Source: Rhizobiaceae bacterium
GTDB lineage: Bacteria > Pseudomonadota > Alphaproteobacteria > Rhizobiales > Rhizobiaceae
DNA length: 64,000 nt
Assembly: GCA_017643025.1 (NCBI GenBank)
Contig: JAEPOG010000004.1
Location: 248,001-312,000, forward strand
Direction of reading: 5' to 3'
Shown: one piece after another, positions 42,454 through 51,217 of the stretch
How positions within the stretch are numbered: position 1 is the stretch's first letter
Layout of the letters: every line of letters begins with the position of its first letter
Made by a program: the position numbers and the translations under genes
The notes under the pieces: model-generated
What the model was told of the DNA's origin: nothing
Database searches by the model: none
Seen by the model: the letters and a program-made list of their open reading frames with translations, nothing else

Positions 42454-43359
42454 ATGGACACAATCGACAACATCCGCACGTTCCTCGCCGTCGTGAAAGG
42501 CGGCAACTTCTCCGCCGCCGCACGCGCGACGGGAACCGTGCCCTCTGTCGTCGCCAAGCGCATCGACCAGTTGGAGCACCGCCTCAAGGTCCAGCTCTTC
42601 CACCGCTCGACCCGCCGCATCGAACTGACCGAGATCGGCGAGCGTTATCATCCGCGCTTCCTGCAGATCGTCACCGACGTCGACAATGCCTTCCGCGATG
42701 TCGCGGTAACGCGCCAGAAGCTGGAAGGACGGCTGCGGATCAAATGCCCGACGACGCTGACGATCATGCATTTCGGCGACGCGTTGACCGCCTTTCAGCG
42801 GTCTCATCCGGGCGTGCACATGGAACTCGTGCTGATGGACCGCTCGGTCAATCCGCTCGAGGAGGGTTTCGACGTCGCGGTGGGCGCGCTGCCGACTTCC
42901 TATGCCAGCGTGGTCGACATTCCGCTGTGCGCCATGCCGCGCGTGCTTGTCGCCTCGCCTGCTTATCTTAAGAGGGCCGGTACACCTCGGCATCCGCGCG
43001 ACCTGCCGCAGCACGACTGCGTCGCCTTCCTGGCGACGGGCAGCGTCTGGCGCTTCGATGCGCCAACCGGACCGATCGACGTCGACGTTCAGACCAGCTT
43101 CAGCGTCAATGACAGCCACGTTCTGCTGAGTGCGGTCGAGAAGGATCTCGGCATCACCATGATGGCCCGGCACATCGCCCGTGAGAGTATCGAGGCAGGC
43201 AAGGTGGTCGAGGTACTGCCGGACTTTCCCGTGCCGGACCTGTGGGTAAAGGCCCTGGTTCCCGAAAGCCGCCGCCGCAATCCCGCCGTGCAGGCGGTCG
43301 TCGAATGGCTGATCGACGCCTCGCAGCCGCTCGCGCCGTGGGACCGGCCCGGGGGCTGA
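42454..43359 (+). CDS. LysR-family transcriptional regulator
   Basis: A 301-residue LysR regulator. The N-terminal winged HTH (about 1-60) starts DTIDNIRTFLAVVKGGNFS and has SVVAKRIDQLEHRL and STRRIELTEIGERY; the two-lobed effector domain follows, with GALPTSYASVVDIPLCAMPRVLVASP. Divergent from the aconitase X operon, so it is the likely activator or repressor of that pathway. The C-terminus is convergent to the LacI gene, 15 bases away. Confidence 0.9.
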   Translation: MDTIDNIRTFLAVVKGGNFSAAARATGTVPSVVAKRIDQLEHRLKVQLFHRSTRRIELTEIGERYHPRFLQIVTDVDNAFRDVAVTRQKLEGRLRIKCPTTLTIMHFGDALTAFQRSHPGVHMELVLMDRSVNPLEEGFDVAVGALPTSYASVVDIPLCAMPRVLVASPAYLKRAGTPRHPRDLPQHDCVAFLATGSVWRFDAPTGPIDVDVQTSFSVNDSHVLLSAVEKDLGITMMARHIARESIEAGKVVEVLPDFPVPDLWVKALVPESRRRNPAVQAVVEWLIDASQPLAPWDRPGG

Positions 43360-43374
43360 CCCGAAAACGGCTTG

Positions 43375-44517
43375 CTATGCGGCTTCGACCGAGTCGCGCT
43401 CCACCAGCGGGCACTCGACCTTGATCTGCGTCGGGCCGGCATTGAGTCCGACCGCCGTGTCGATGAGGAGCTCGGCGGCGATCTCGCCCATCTCATAGTG
43501 CGGCAGCACCAGCGTCGTCAGCGGCGGATGCGTGAACTGCGCGATCTCGCGATCGTCGAACCCGACCACCGACACATCTTCGGGCACGCGCAGCCCGAGT
43601 TCCTTCAGCGCGTCAAGGCAGCCGACGGCCATCATGTCGTTGGCGCAGAAAATGCCATCCGGCGGGCGCTTCAGCGCCATCAGTGCATGGGTCATCTCGT
43701 AGCCGGACGACGGCTCCCAGTTGCCCGGTTTCACCAGGTCGGCATCGAAGGGAATATCGTAGGAAGATAGTGCCTGGCGGTAGCCCTTGAGGCGGTCGCG
43801 GCTGGCATCCAGTCCCTGCTGACCGTTGATGAGCGCGATCCGCTTGCGGCCAGCGCGAACCATGCGCTCGGTCGCTACCCGCCCACCGACGAGTTCGCCC
43901 GGCAGCACCGAAGGGAATTTGCGTTTGGCGTCATAGCAGTTGAGGAGCACCGTGCGGTGCTCAAACAGAGGAGCGGGCGGCTCGACGCGGCGCGTCAGGA
44001 TGGTGCCGTAGATAATTCCCATCAATGGCTGCTGGGCCACCTGATTGAAAACCATCGCCTCTGTCTCGGCGTCGCCGCGGGTGGTCGTGAAGAAAACCGT
44101 AAGTCCATGCTCCAGCGCCTTCTCCCGCGCGCCATCGAACGCCAGCGCCATCCAGGGGTCCGCCGCCACCTCGTCGGCGATGAACGCGATCAGGCTCTGG
44201 TCGGCGGGTGCCCGGCGTGGTCCGCGTCGCACCAGCTTGTAGCCCAGTTCGTCGGCCGCCTGCCGCACCCGCGCACGTGTCGCATCGCTCAGCCTGGCGC
44301 CCGGACTGCCGTTGAGGGCGAGCGATACGGTCGCCTGTGACACGCCCGCCCGCGAGGCAACGTCCATCATCGTCGGCTTGAAACGTCGGCCGGCGCGCGG
44401 CCTGTCGTCGAAATCCTGATCCACCTTGCCCCTGGTCTCCCTGGACTTTGCGATTCCGCCCGAACTGCTATCCGCAACACGCGCGGGTCGCAACTGCCGC
44501 CGGTTAAGACCTGCCAC
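43375..44517 (-). CDS. LacI-family transcriptional regulator
   Basis: A 380-residue LacI regulator. The HTH with hinge starts at about residue 49 (MMDVASRAGVSQATVSLALNG), later than usual, after an arginine-rich N-terminal extension of about 45 residues. GTG 44517 has AGGAG nine bases before it, overlapping the permease stop; an internal GTG at 44424 would shorten the extension to 18 residues. The periplasmic-binding-like core has LINGQQGLDASRDRLKGYR and CANDMMAVGCLDAL. Third gene of the minus-strand ATPase-permease operon, it probably senses the sugar carried by that importer. Confidence 0.88.
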   Translation of the reverse strand: MAGLNRRQLRPARVADSSSGGIAKSRETRGKVDQDFDDRPRAGRRFKPTMMDVASRAGVSQATVSLALNGSPGARLSDATRARVRQAADELGYKLVRRGPRRAPADQSLIAFIADEVAADPWMALAFDGAREKALEHGLTVFFTTTRGDAETEAMVFNQVAQQPLMGIIYGTILTRRVEPPAPLFEHRTVLLNCYDAKRKFPSVLPGELVGGRVATERMVRAGRKRIALINGQQGLDASRDRLKGYRQALSSYDIPFDADLVKPGNWEPSSGYEMTHALMALKRPPDGIFCANDMMAVGCLDALKELGLRVPEDVSVVGFDDREIAQFTHPPLTTLVLPHYEMGEIAAELLIDTAVGLNAGPTQIKVECPLVERDSVEAA

Positions 44518-44529
44518 GGTCGCGTACTC

Positions 44530-45528
44530 CTAATCCTGGCCGCGCAGACGGCGAATCCGATCAAACGCCACGGCGATAATGATGAAACTGCCGATGAACG
44601 CGCCCTGCCAGAATGTCGAAATACCGAGCAGAATGAGCGAGTTCCGGATGACCTCGATGAGCAGCGCCCCGACCACCGCGCCGAAGACGGTGCCCTCGCC
44701 GCCTGCGAGGTTGGCGCCGCCAATGACCGCCGCGGCGATGACGGTCAGTTCCATCGCCGTACCAAGATTGGTGGTGACGCTGCCGAGCCAACCGACCATC
44801 AGAATGCCGGCGACCCCGGCCGTGAAGGCCGAAAACATGTAGACGGAAATCTTCATCCCGCGCACCGGAATGCCGGTCATGACAGCGGCGTTCTCGTTGC
44901 CGCCGATCGCGAAGACGTGCTGGCCCCAGCGCGTCCACTTGAACACGAAGCTCATGATGATAGCGAGGATGATCAGCGCGATCAGCGGATGGGGAATGCC
45001 GAAGGTCGAGCCGCCGCCGATCCACAGCAATATTTCGTGATCTGGTCCGAACTGGTAGATCATCTTGTTGTTCGACAGCACGAGCGCCATCGAACGGGCG
45101 AAGGACAGCATGCCGAGTGTCACCACGAATGGCGGCATGCCGACCACCGCTATGAGAATGCCATTCACCAGGCCGACCAGCAAAGCCGCCCCGATGGCGA
45201 ACATGGCGGCCGCCCATATCGGATACCCCGCCTCCATGGTCGCGCCGACCACGACAGCTGAGAGCACGACCGATGCCCCCACGGACAGGTCGATGCCGCC
45301 CGAGGCGATCACCGTCGTCATGCCGATCGCGATGATTGCGACGAATGCGAAGTTGCGCGTTACATTGAAGAGGTTGCGTTCGGTGGCGAATGTGTCGGTG
45401 ATGATCGACAGCGCAATGCATGCGAGCGCGGCGGCAAGAAACACCCAGAACACCTGGACGCTCATGATCCGCGAAAGCAGCGAACGGTGCTGGCTCTGGT
45501 CGATTGCCTGTTCGAGGGTCGTTGTCAT
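44530..45528 (-). CDS. Sugar ABC transporter permease (RbsC/FrcC type)
   Basis: A 332-residue polytopic permease of the ribose/fructose class. Family blocks: VIASGGIDLSVGASVVLSAVV, GLVNGILIAVVGMPPFVVTLGMLSFARS and IGGANLAGGEGTVFGAVVGALLI. ATG 45528 has GGGAG eight bases before it; a GTG at 45543 overlapping the ATPase stop is the alternative start. It follows the single-domain ATPase and precedes LacI. The periplasmic partner is probably the binding protein at 47407-48399, on the divergent arm. Confidence 0.92.
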   Translation of the reverse strand: MTTTLEQAIDQSQHRSLLSRIMSVQVFWVFLAAALACIALSIITDTFATERNLFNVTRNFAFVAIIAIGMTTVIASGGIDLSVGASVVLSAVVVGATMEAGYPIWAAAMFAIGAALLVGLVNGILIAVVGMPPFVVTLGMLSFARSMALVLSNNKMIYQFGPDHEILLWIGGGSTFGIPHPLIALIILAIIMSFVFKWTRWGQHVFAIGGNENAAVMTGIPVRGMKISVYMFSAFTAGVAGILMVGWLGSVTTNLGTAMELTVIAAAVIGGANLAGGEGTVFGAVVGALLIEVIRNSLILLGISTFWQGAFIGSFIIIAVAFDRIRRLRGQD

Positions 45529-45539
45529 GTTTGTCTCCC

Positions 45540-46283
45540 TCACGCCGCCAGGATCGCGCCGGTAATCAAGCCGGTCACTTCCTCGGGCGAACTGTCACGT
45601 GTTGCCTTGTTCGCCACAAGCTCGCCGCGCCTCAGCACCGCGATCTTGTCGGACACCGCAAAGACGTCCGGCATACGGTGGCTGATCAGAATAACGGTGA
45701 TGCCCCGATCGCGCAGCCGGCGGATAAGGTCGAGCACCTCCGCGACCTGACGCACCGAAATGGCGGCGGTCGGCTCGTCCATCAGCACGACCTTGGCGTC
45801 GGACAGCAGTGTCCGCGCGATGGCCACAGCCTGGCGCTGTCCGCCCGACATCTTGCGCACCAGATCGCGCGGGCGCGTCTCGGACTTTAGCTGCGCGAAC
45901 AGTTCTCCCGCCCGGCGGTGCATCGCCTTGTAGTCGACGATGCGCAACGGGCCGAACTGCCGCCTGAGTTCACGCCCCAGATAGACATTCGACGCCGCGG
46001 TGAGATTGTCGCACAGCGCGAGGTCCTGGTAGACGATCTCGATACCGGCCCTCTGCGCGTCCTTCGGATGGTGAAAGTCGCGCGGCTCTCCATCGAGCCT
46101 GATCTCCCCGCCGGATGCGCGGAAATTACCGGCGATGATCTTGACCAGGGTCGACTTGCCGGCGCCGTTGTCGCCCATCAGCCCCAATACCTCTCCTTCG
46201 CCGATCGACAGCGATACGTCGTTCAGCGCCCTGATAGCGCCGAAGTGCTTGCTGACACCCGTCAGCTTCAGCCTTTCCGCCAA
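45540..46283 (-). CDS. Sugar ABC transporter ATPase, single-domain (FrcA type)
   Basis: About 247 residues with one ATP-binding cassette: Walker A GDNGAGKS, signature MSGGQRQAVAIARTL, Walker B VVLMDEPTAAISV, H-loop ISHRMPDV. Sugar ATPases of the RbsA class have two cassettes; single-cassette FrcA-type proteins dimerise. TTG at 46283 is preferred as start because GGAGG lies seven bases before it and the conserved KLTGVSKHFGAI begins soon after; ATG 46307 has no ribosome site. First gene of the operon with permease and LacI, divergent from the epimerase. Confidence 0.9.
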   Translation of the reverse strand: MAERLKLTGVSKHFGAIRALNDVSLSIGEGEVLGLMGDNGAGKSTLVKIIAGNFRASGGEIRLDGEPRDFHHPKDAQRAGIEIVYQDLALCDNLTAASNVYLGRELRRQFGPLRIVDYKAMHRRAGELFAQLKSETRPRDLVRKMSGGQRQAVAIARTLLSDAKVVLMDEPTAAISVRQVAEVLDLIRRLRDRGITVILISHRMPDVFAVSDKIAVLRRGELVANKATRDSSPEEVTGLITGAILAA

Positions 46284-46345
46284 TGTTCTTCCTCCCTCGC
46301 CCCGCATTCGCGGGTGCCGTTCCCATCAGAAATAGTTGACGCGCG

Positions 46346-46357
46346 ATTATTAGTAAA
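46346..46357. promoter_or_regulatory. ATTAGT motif, site A
   Basis: An AT-rich site of the form nTnATTAGTnAn in the divergent region between the ABC ATPase and epimerase genes. The same core occurs before the second sugar binding-protein gene (48536-48547, opposite strand) and in the crotonase/ligase divergent region (58558-58569). Each copy stands out from GC-rich surroundings and sits within 80 bases of a start codon. A shared operator is possible but not shown. Confidence 0.35.
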
Positions 46358-46385
46358 TATTATCATTATCAGCTCGGGAGGATTG

Positions 46386-47366
46386 ATGAAGCTGCTTGTG
46401 ACGGGAGCGACCGGAAAGGTCGGCAGCCACTTTCTGCCTGCCTTCCTGGCGGAGGGGCGGTTCGCCGGCGGCCGCGTGGCCGCGCTTTGCCACAACCGCA
46501 CGATCGACAGACAGGATCGCGTCGAGATCGTTTCCGGCTCGCTTTCGGACCGCGAAGCCGTCGAGGCGGCCATGCGCGGCGTCACACATGTCGTGCACAT
46601 GGCGGCTGTGAAGGAATCGCCCGATCTCGCCATGGATGTCGGCGTGAAGGGCATGTTTCACCTGCTTGAGGCGTTCAGACAGTCGCCGACCGCGCGCCAG
46701 TTCATCCTGATCGGAGGCGATTGCTCGGTTGGCCACATCTTTCATGACTACGCCGGCCCTGTAACGGAGACCTCGCCGCGCCGCGCCTATCCCGGCTGCT
46801 ATGCACTGACCAAGGTCCTCGAAGAGGTCATGCTCGAACAATACCAGATTCAGTACGGGATTAACGGCTGCTGTTTGCGCGCTCCCTGGATCATGGAAAA
46901 GGACGACTTCCGCTACGCATTGACCTTTGGCGAGGAGCAGTTCGGCGGCCCGCCGTGGAGCGATTTTATGCCTGCCGAGGAAGTGGACCGCCTCGCCCAG
47001 CGCAAGGCCGCTCCCCTCATGCTCGACCACACCGGAGTGCCGCTAAGGCGGAATTTCGTCCACGTCTCCGATCTCGTGAGCGCAATGCTCGCCGCGCTCG
47101 ACAGCCCTGCCGCAGAGCGGCAGCTCTTCAACATAGCGATGGACGAACCAATCGATTACGGCCGCGTCGCCGAATACCTGAAGGACACGCGCGGGTATTC
47201 GGCGGTCGAGATACCGACCGGCTTCTTTAGCAACTGGCTGGACAACGCCAAGGCACGGCTGAGGCTCGACTGGCGCCCCCTCTACGACCTGAGGGCGCTG
47301 GTCGAGGACGCGTGGAACTATGTGCGGGCGCAGAACGACCCGCGACGGATCTGGTATCCGGGCTGA
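46386..47366 (+). CDS. NAD-dependent epimerase/dehydratase
   Basis: A 326-residue extended SDR. The NAD motif GATGKVG is at 7-13, VHMAAVKE corresponds to the THAA-like region, and CYALTK carries the catalytic Tyr and Lys. ATG 46386 follows GGGAGG by four bases. It lies between two arms of sugar ABC importers and immediately before a sugar-binding protein gene (40 bases), so it may act on the imported sugar or its acid, for example as an oxidoreductase or epimerase of the uronate-dehydrogenase type. Substrate not resolved. Confidence 0.85.
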   Translation: MKLLVTGATGKVGSHFLPAFLAEGRFAGGRVAALCHNRTIDRQDRVEIVSGSLSDREAVEAAMRGVTHVVHMAAVKESPDLAMDVGVKGMFHLLEAFRQSPTARQFILIGGDCSVGHIFHDYAGPVTETSPRRAYPGCYALTKVLEEVMLEQYQIQYGINGCCLRAPWIMEKDDFRYALTFGEEQFGGPPWSDFMPAEEVDRLAQRKAAPLMLDHTGVPLRRNFVHVSDLVSAMLAALDSPAAERQLFNIAMDEPIDYGRVAEYLKDTRGYSAVEIPTGFFSNWLDNAKARLRLDWRPLYDLRALVEDAWNYVRAQNDPRRIWYPG

Positions 47367-47406
47367 AGCCCGGAACCGGTGTTGGAGCCCAACGGGAGGA
47401 AAACTG

Positions 47407-48399
47407 ATGAATGGATTCCAGAAACTCGCCTCGGCGGCAGCGGTGTTCGCGCTGGCCGCAGGGGCCGCACATGCCCAGAGCAAGGAGACGCTCGCGATTG
47501 TCGTGAAGGGTCTCGACAACCCCTTCTTCGAGCAGATCAACCTTGGCTGTCAGAAGTGGATGTCGGAGAACGCCGACAGCAAATATGAGTGCCTCTACAC
47601 CGGCCCCGCCTCTTCGGCGGATGAAGCCGGCGAAATCCAGATCGTCGACGATCTGCTGACGCGCGGCGTCGCGGCAATCGCCATTTCGCCGTCCAACGCG
47701 CCGGGCATGGCAAACCGCGTTCGCCAGATCGCCCCGAGCGTTCCGGTGATGACGATCGACGCCGACTTCCTCGAGCAGGACCGCGACCTTCGCGCCACCT
47801 ATCTCGGCACCGACAACTACCTGATGGGCGTCAAGATGGCCGAGGAGGCCGTCAAGCTGAAGCCCGATGGCGGCACGGTGTGCCTGCAGCTCGGCAACGT
47901 CGCAGCGGACAACATCAATGCGCGTGCGCAAGGCTTCCGCGACACCGCCTCCGGTGAGGAAGGCATCGACCGCCTGACCGGCCAGAATGGCTGGACCGAA
48001 ATCGAAGGCTGCCCGGTCTTCACCAACGACCAGGCCGATCTCGCCAACCAGCAGATGGCTGACACCTTCACGGCCAACCCCGACCTCGACGCGTTCATCC
48101 TCGTCGGCGGCTGGGCGCAGTTTGCCCCGCAGGCCTACGCGCAGGTGACAGACCAGGTCATGGACAAGCTGAAGTCCAAGGATCTGATCATCATCGCCGG
48201 CGACACGCTGCCGCCGCAGACCCAGGCCTTCCGTGATGGCCGCAGCCATGCCCAGGTTGGCCAGCGTCCGTTCGAGATGGGCTATCGCGCGCCTGACGTG
48301 ATGATCCAGCTTATCAATGGCGAGAGCGTCGATGATCCGCTCTATACCGGCCTCGACGTCTGCAACCAGGACGACCCTGGATTCTGCGCCAACAACTAG
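47407..48399 (+). CDS. Sugar ABC transporter substrate-binding protein
   Basis: A 330-residue periplasmic binding protein (Peripla_BP_4). The signal peptide MNGFQKLASAAAVFALAAGA ends at AHAQS. Mature blocks: LAIVVKGLDNPFFEQINLGCQKW, AIAISPSNAPGMANRVRQ, FILVGGWAQFAPQAYAQ and DLIIIAGDTLPPQ. Two cysteine pairs in the N-terminal half and at the C-terminus suggest disulphides. GGGAGG lies upstream of ATG 47407. A strong terminator follows. Its permease and ATPase partners are probably on the opposite arm (44530-46283). Confidence 0.91.
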   Translation: MNGFQKLASAAAVFALAAGAAHAQSKETLAIVVKGLDNPFFEQINLGCQKWMSENADSKYECLYTGPASSADEAGEIQIVDDLLTRGVAAIAISPSNAPGMANRVRQIAPSVPVMTIDADFLEQDRDLRATYLGTDNYLMGVKMAEEAVKLKPDGGTVCLQLGNVAADNINARAQGFRDTASGEEGIDRLTGQNGWTEIEGCPVFTNDQADLANQQMADTFTANPDLDAFILVGGWAQFAPQAYAQVTDQVMDKLKSKDLIIIAGDTLPPQTQAFRDGRSHAQVGQRPFEMGYRAPDVMIQLINGESVDDPLYTGLDVCNQDDPGFCANN

Positions 48400-48425
48400 C
48401 AGACTCCACCAAACTCAACGCATCG

Positions 48426-48456
48426 GGCCGGGCCGCGCAAGCGGCCCGGCCTTTTT
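48426..48456 (+). terminator. Rho-independent terminator
   Basis: A perfect 11-base GC stem (GGCCGGGCCGC / GCGGCCCGGCC) with a GCAA tetraloop is followed by TTTTT. It ends the epimerase and binding-protein transcript and separates it from the second ABC system. It is the clearest intrinsic terminator in the window. Confidence 0.88.
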
Positions 48457-48535
48457 CGTTACGGCGCACGGCCGCAAAGGGCTTTGCGTGCTGTGGTTAC
48501 GAGTCGATTCATTGTTGATGATTATCGTAGCTTAT

Positions 48536-48547
48536 ATTACTAATGAA
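48536..48547. promoter_or_regulatory. ATTAGT motif, site B
   Basis: Reverse-strand copy of the nTnATTAGTnAn motif (TTCATTAGTAAT on the minus strand), 63 bases before the start of the second binding-protein gene, inside a 50-base AT-rich segment after the terminator. Likely promoter/operator region of the second ABC operon; the shared motif with 46346-46357 suggests a common regulator. Confidence 0.35.
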
Positions 48548-48610
48548 AATGCGCTGATAAGCGCGACTGGGAGAAAACAATCACCGAATAAGGACTGGTT
48601 GGGAGGAAAA

Positions 48611-49564
48611 ATGAAACTCAGATATTTTGTAGGCGCTGCCGCGCTCGCCGCTGCGCTCAGCGGCTCCGCCGTGGCGCAGGACAAGCCGGAGATCGCGTTC
48701 GTGGTCAATGGCCCGTCCGACTTCTGGAAGATCATGGAGGCAGCGGTCGCCAAGGCGCAGACCGAACTGCCGGACGTGACGCTGTCGTTCCGCTATCCGG
48801 AACGGGCTGACGCGGCCATCCAGCGCCGCATGATGGACGATCTGGTTGCGGCCGGCGTGGACGCTATCGCCGTTTCGATTGTTGATCCGCCGACGTCGAC
48901 AGACGCGATCAACACGGTCGCAGCGCAGATTCCCTTCTTCACCTTCGACTCCGACGCCACCCAGTCGGACCGGATTGCCTATATCGGCTCCTCCAACGTG
49001 CAGCTCGGCAAGATGGCCGGTGAGCTGATGAAAGAAGCGATGGCGGGCAAGGAAGGCAAGTGCATGGGCTTCGTCGGCCTGCCCGGCGCGGACAACGCCA
49101 AGGAGCGCATTCAGGGCTACAACGAAGCCGTTGCAGGCACCGGACTCGAGCTCATCGACGTGCGCGGCGACGACATCGACCAGACGCGCGCCCGCGCCAA
49201 CGTCGATGACGTGCTTGTTGCCCATCCGGAGGTCAACTGCATGGTCGGGTTCTATTCCTACAACCCGCCGCGCATGTACGAAGCCCTGCGCGATGCCGGC
49301 AAGCTCGGCGAGATCACGGTCGTCGGCTTCGACGAAGACCCGATCACGCTCGGCGCCGTCGCCGAAGGTTCCTTCGCCGGAACGGTCGTCCAGCAGCCCT
49401 ATGAATGGGGTGCGCAGGGCGCGAAGCTGATCGCCGCCTATCTGGCGGGCGACAAGTCGGGCATCCCGGACGATGGGATCATGATCATCGAAGGTCTGAC
49501 CCTGACGCAGGACAACGTCGAATCGTTCCAGGCCGATTTCCAGGCGAAGCTCGCCGGTAACTAA
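48611..49564 (+). CDS. Sugar ABC transporter substrate-binding protein
   Basis: A 317-residue periplasmic binding protein. Signal peptide to about residue 22 (SGSAVAQD). Blocks: EIAFVVNGPSDFWKIMEAAV, AIAVSIVDPPTSTDAI, FTFDSDATQSDRIAYIGSSN, and VVGFDEDPITLGAVAEGSF. GGGAGG precedes ATG 48611. It starts the second sugar ABC operon (binding protein, two-domain ATPase, permease, DgoK) and is only distantly like the binding protein upstream, so the two importers probably have different ligands. Confidence 0.92.
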   Translation: MKLRYFVGAAALAAALSGSAVAQDKPEIAFVVNGPSDFWKIMEAAVAKAQTELPDVTLSFRYPERADAAIQRRMMDDLVAAGVDAIAVSIVDPPTSTDAINTVAAQIPFFTFDSDATQSDRIAYIGSSNVQLGKMAGELMKEAMAGKEGKCMGFVGLPGADNAKERIQGYNEAVAGTGLELIDVRGDDIDQTRARANVDDVLVAHPEVNCMVGFYSYNPPRMYEALRDAGKLGEITVVGFDEDPITLGAVAEGSFAGTVVQQPYEWGAQGAKLIAAYLAGDKSGIPDDGIMIIEGLTLTQDNVESFQADFQAKLAGN

Positions 49565-49597
49565 GCCAGGAGACCTCCCTGTCCCTGGACGAGAGCT

Positions 49598-49630
49598 GCG
49601 CCGGGCATGTTCACAAGACATGCCCGGCGC
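49598..49630 (+). terminator. Strong hairpin after second binding-protein gene
   Basis: A perfect 13-base stem (GCGCCGGGCATGT / ACATGCCCGGCGC) with a 7-base loop, 34 bases after the stop. There is no T-run, so it probably protects the mRNA end or attenuates, keeping binding-protein levels above those of the ATPase and permease. It also overlaps no gene. Confidence 0.55.
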
Positions 49631-49691
49631 TGCTTACTGACCGGAATTGTGCAAAGATGAGCGCCGCAAACTTGCTTACGGCACGGATGTG

Positions 49692-51197
49692 ATGAAGCCC
49701 GGGTTCTCGATCAGCCTTTCCGGCATCTCCAAGTTCTATCCGGGCGTCGTGGCGCTCGACGACGTCAGCCTGAAGGTCGACGCCGGCGAGATCGTCGGTC
49801 TCGTGGGCGAAAACGGCGCCGGAAAATCCACCCTGATGAGGGTGCTGGGCGGGAGCATTGCGCCCGAGCGCGGCAAGATCATCATCAGCGGCGAGGAGTA
49901 TGACAGTCTGACGCCGTCAGAGGCTGCCGATCTCGGCATCGCCTTCGTGCATCAGGAACTCAATCTGTTCGACAATCTCGACGTTGCCGCCAACGTCTAT
50001 ATCGGCCGCGAGCCGCGCCGCTACGGGCCGCTGCGGCTGATCGACAATGCGAAGCTGAACGAAGACGTTCAGTCGCTGCTCGACCGGCTCGGGGCGGCGT
50101 TTTCCCCCACCACGTCGGTCGGCAAGCTTTCGCTCGCCCAGCAGCAGATGGTCGAGATCGCCAAGGTGCTCAGCGTCGACGCACGGCTGGTCATCTTTGA
50201 TGAGCCGACATCGTCATTGCCGATCGCCGAAACGGAGAAGCTGCTCGAAGTGATCGCCGGCCTGAAGGCGCACGGCATTGCCGTGATCTTCATTTCACAT
50301 CGCCTGCACGAGATCGTTGCGGCCTGCGACCGTGTCGTCGTGCTGCGCGACGGACGCCTGGCTGGTTCCCTTGAGGGCGATGAAATCGACCATGACGCGA
50401 TGGTCCGGCTGATGGTCGGCCGCGACCTCAAGGTCGCCTATTCGCCCCCCGCCATCGATCGCGGCGAAGCGGTGCTCTCGGCCAGGGGCGTCAGGACGTC
50501 TACCTACCCCTACAGCGATATCGACCTCGATCTCCACAGCGGTGAAATTCTCGGCCTGGCGGGACTGGTTGGGGCGGGCCGCACCGAACTGGCGCGCGTC
50601 CTGTTCGGGATAGACAGTCCGCTAGGCGGCGCCATTCGGCTCAACGGGGAGGAAATCCGTTTTGCATCCTCGGCCGATGCGGTCCGGGCTGGTGTGTTCC
50701 TCGTGCCCGAGGATCGCAAGGGAGCCGGGCTGCTGCTCGACATGACGATCGCCGAAAACATCAGCCTGCCCGATCTCAACGCCTATTCGCGCAACATGCT
50801 GGTCTCGCGCGACGCCGAAAGGCAGCGGGCGGAGCGAAGCCGTGCCGATCTGGACATACGGGCGCCCGGTGTCGACATCCGTACGGGTGCTTTGTCGGGC
50901 GGCAACCAGCAGAAGGTGGTGCTGGCCAAATGGCTCGCCATGAAGCCGAAGGTCATCATCTTCGATGAGCCGACACGCGGCATCGACATCGGCGCCAAGG
51001 CGGAAATCTACAGGCTGATGCGCAGCCTCGCCGACAACGGCGTCGCCGTACTCGTGATATCGTCGGACATGGAGGAGGTGATCGGCGTGTCCGATCGGGT
51101 GGCCGTCATGCACGAGGGCGGAATTTCGGGCATCCTCGACCGGGCATGGGCCAACGAGGAGAACATTTTGCGGCTTGCGGTCGGCAAGCCCATCTGA
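49692..51197 (+). CDS. Sugar ABC transporter ATPase, two-domain (RbsA/MglA type)
   Basis: About 501 residues with two ATP-binding cassettes. First: Walker A GENGAGKS, signature LSLAQQQMVEIAKVL, Walker B LVIFDEPTSSL. Second: degenerate Walker A GLVGAGRTEL, FLVPEDRKGAGL, signature LSGGNQQKVVLAKWL and Walker B IIFDEPTRGIDI, exactly the RbsA pattern. ATG 49692 is chosen by family alignment; no start in this region has a good ribosome site, and GTG 49689 or GTG 49647 are alternatives. Works with the permease that follows. Confidence 0.92.
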   Translation: MKPGFSISLSGISKFYPGVVALDDVSLKVDAGEIVGLVGENGAGKSTLMRVLGGSIAPERGKIIISGEEYDSLTPSEAADLGIAFVHQELNLFDNLDVAANVYIGREPRRYGPLRLIDNAKLNEDVQSLLDRLGAAFSPTTSVGKLSLAQQQMVEIAKVLSVDARLVIFDEPTSSLPIAETEKLLEVIAGLKAHGIAVIFISHRLHEIVAACDRVVVLRDGRLAGSLEGDEIDHDAMVRLMVGRDLKVAYSPPAIDRGEAVLSARGVRTSTYPYSDIDLDLHSGEILGLAGLVGAGRTELARVLFGIDSPLGGAIRLNGEEIRFASSADAVRAGVFLVPEDRKGAGLLLDMTIAENISLPDLNAYSRNMLVSRDAERQRAERSRADLDIRAPGVDIRTGALSGGNQQKVVLAKWLAMKPKVIIFDEPTRGIDIGAKAEIYRLMRSLADNGVAVLVISSDMEEVIGVSDRVAVMHEGGISGILDRAWANEENILRLAVGKPI

Positions 51198-51217
51198 TCC
51201 GGGGCTGGGAGGGGAAC

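Noticed and set aside
40004..42496. An open frame of 830 codons on the plus strand opposite aconitase X and the FAD enzyme
   Set aside because: It spans two real genes and their gap on the other strand and shows no protein-like domain; an artefact of high GC third positions.
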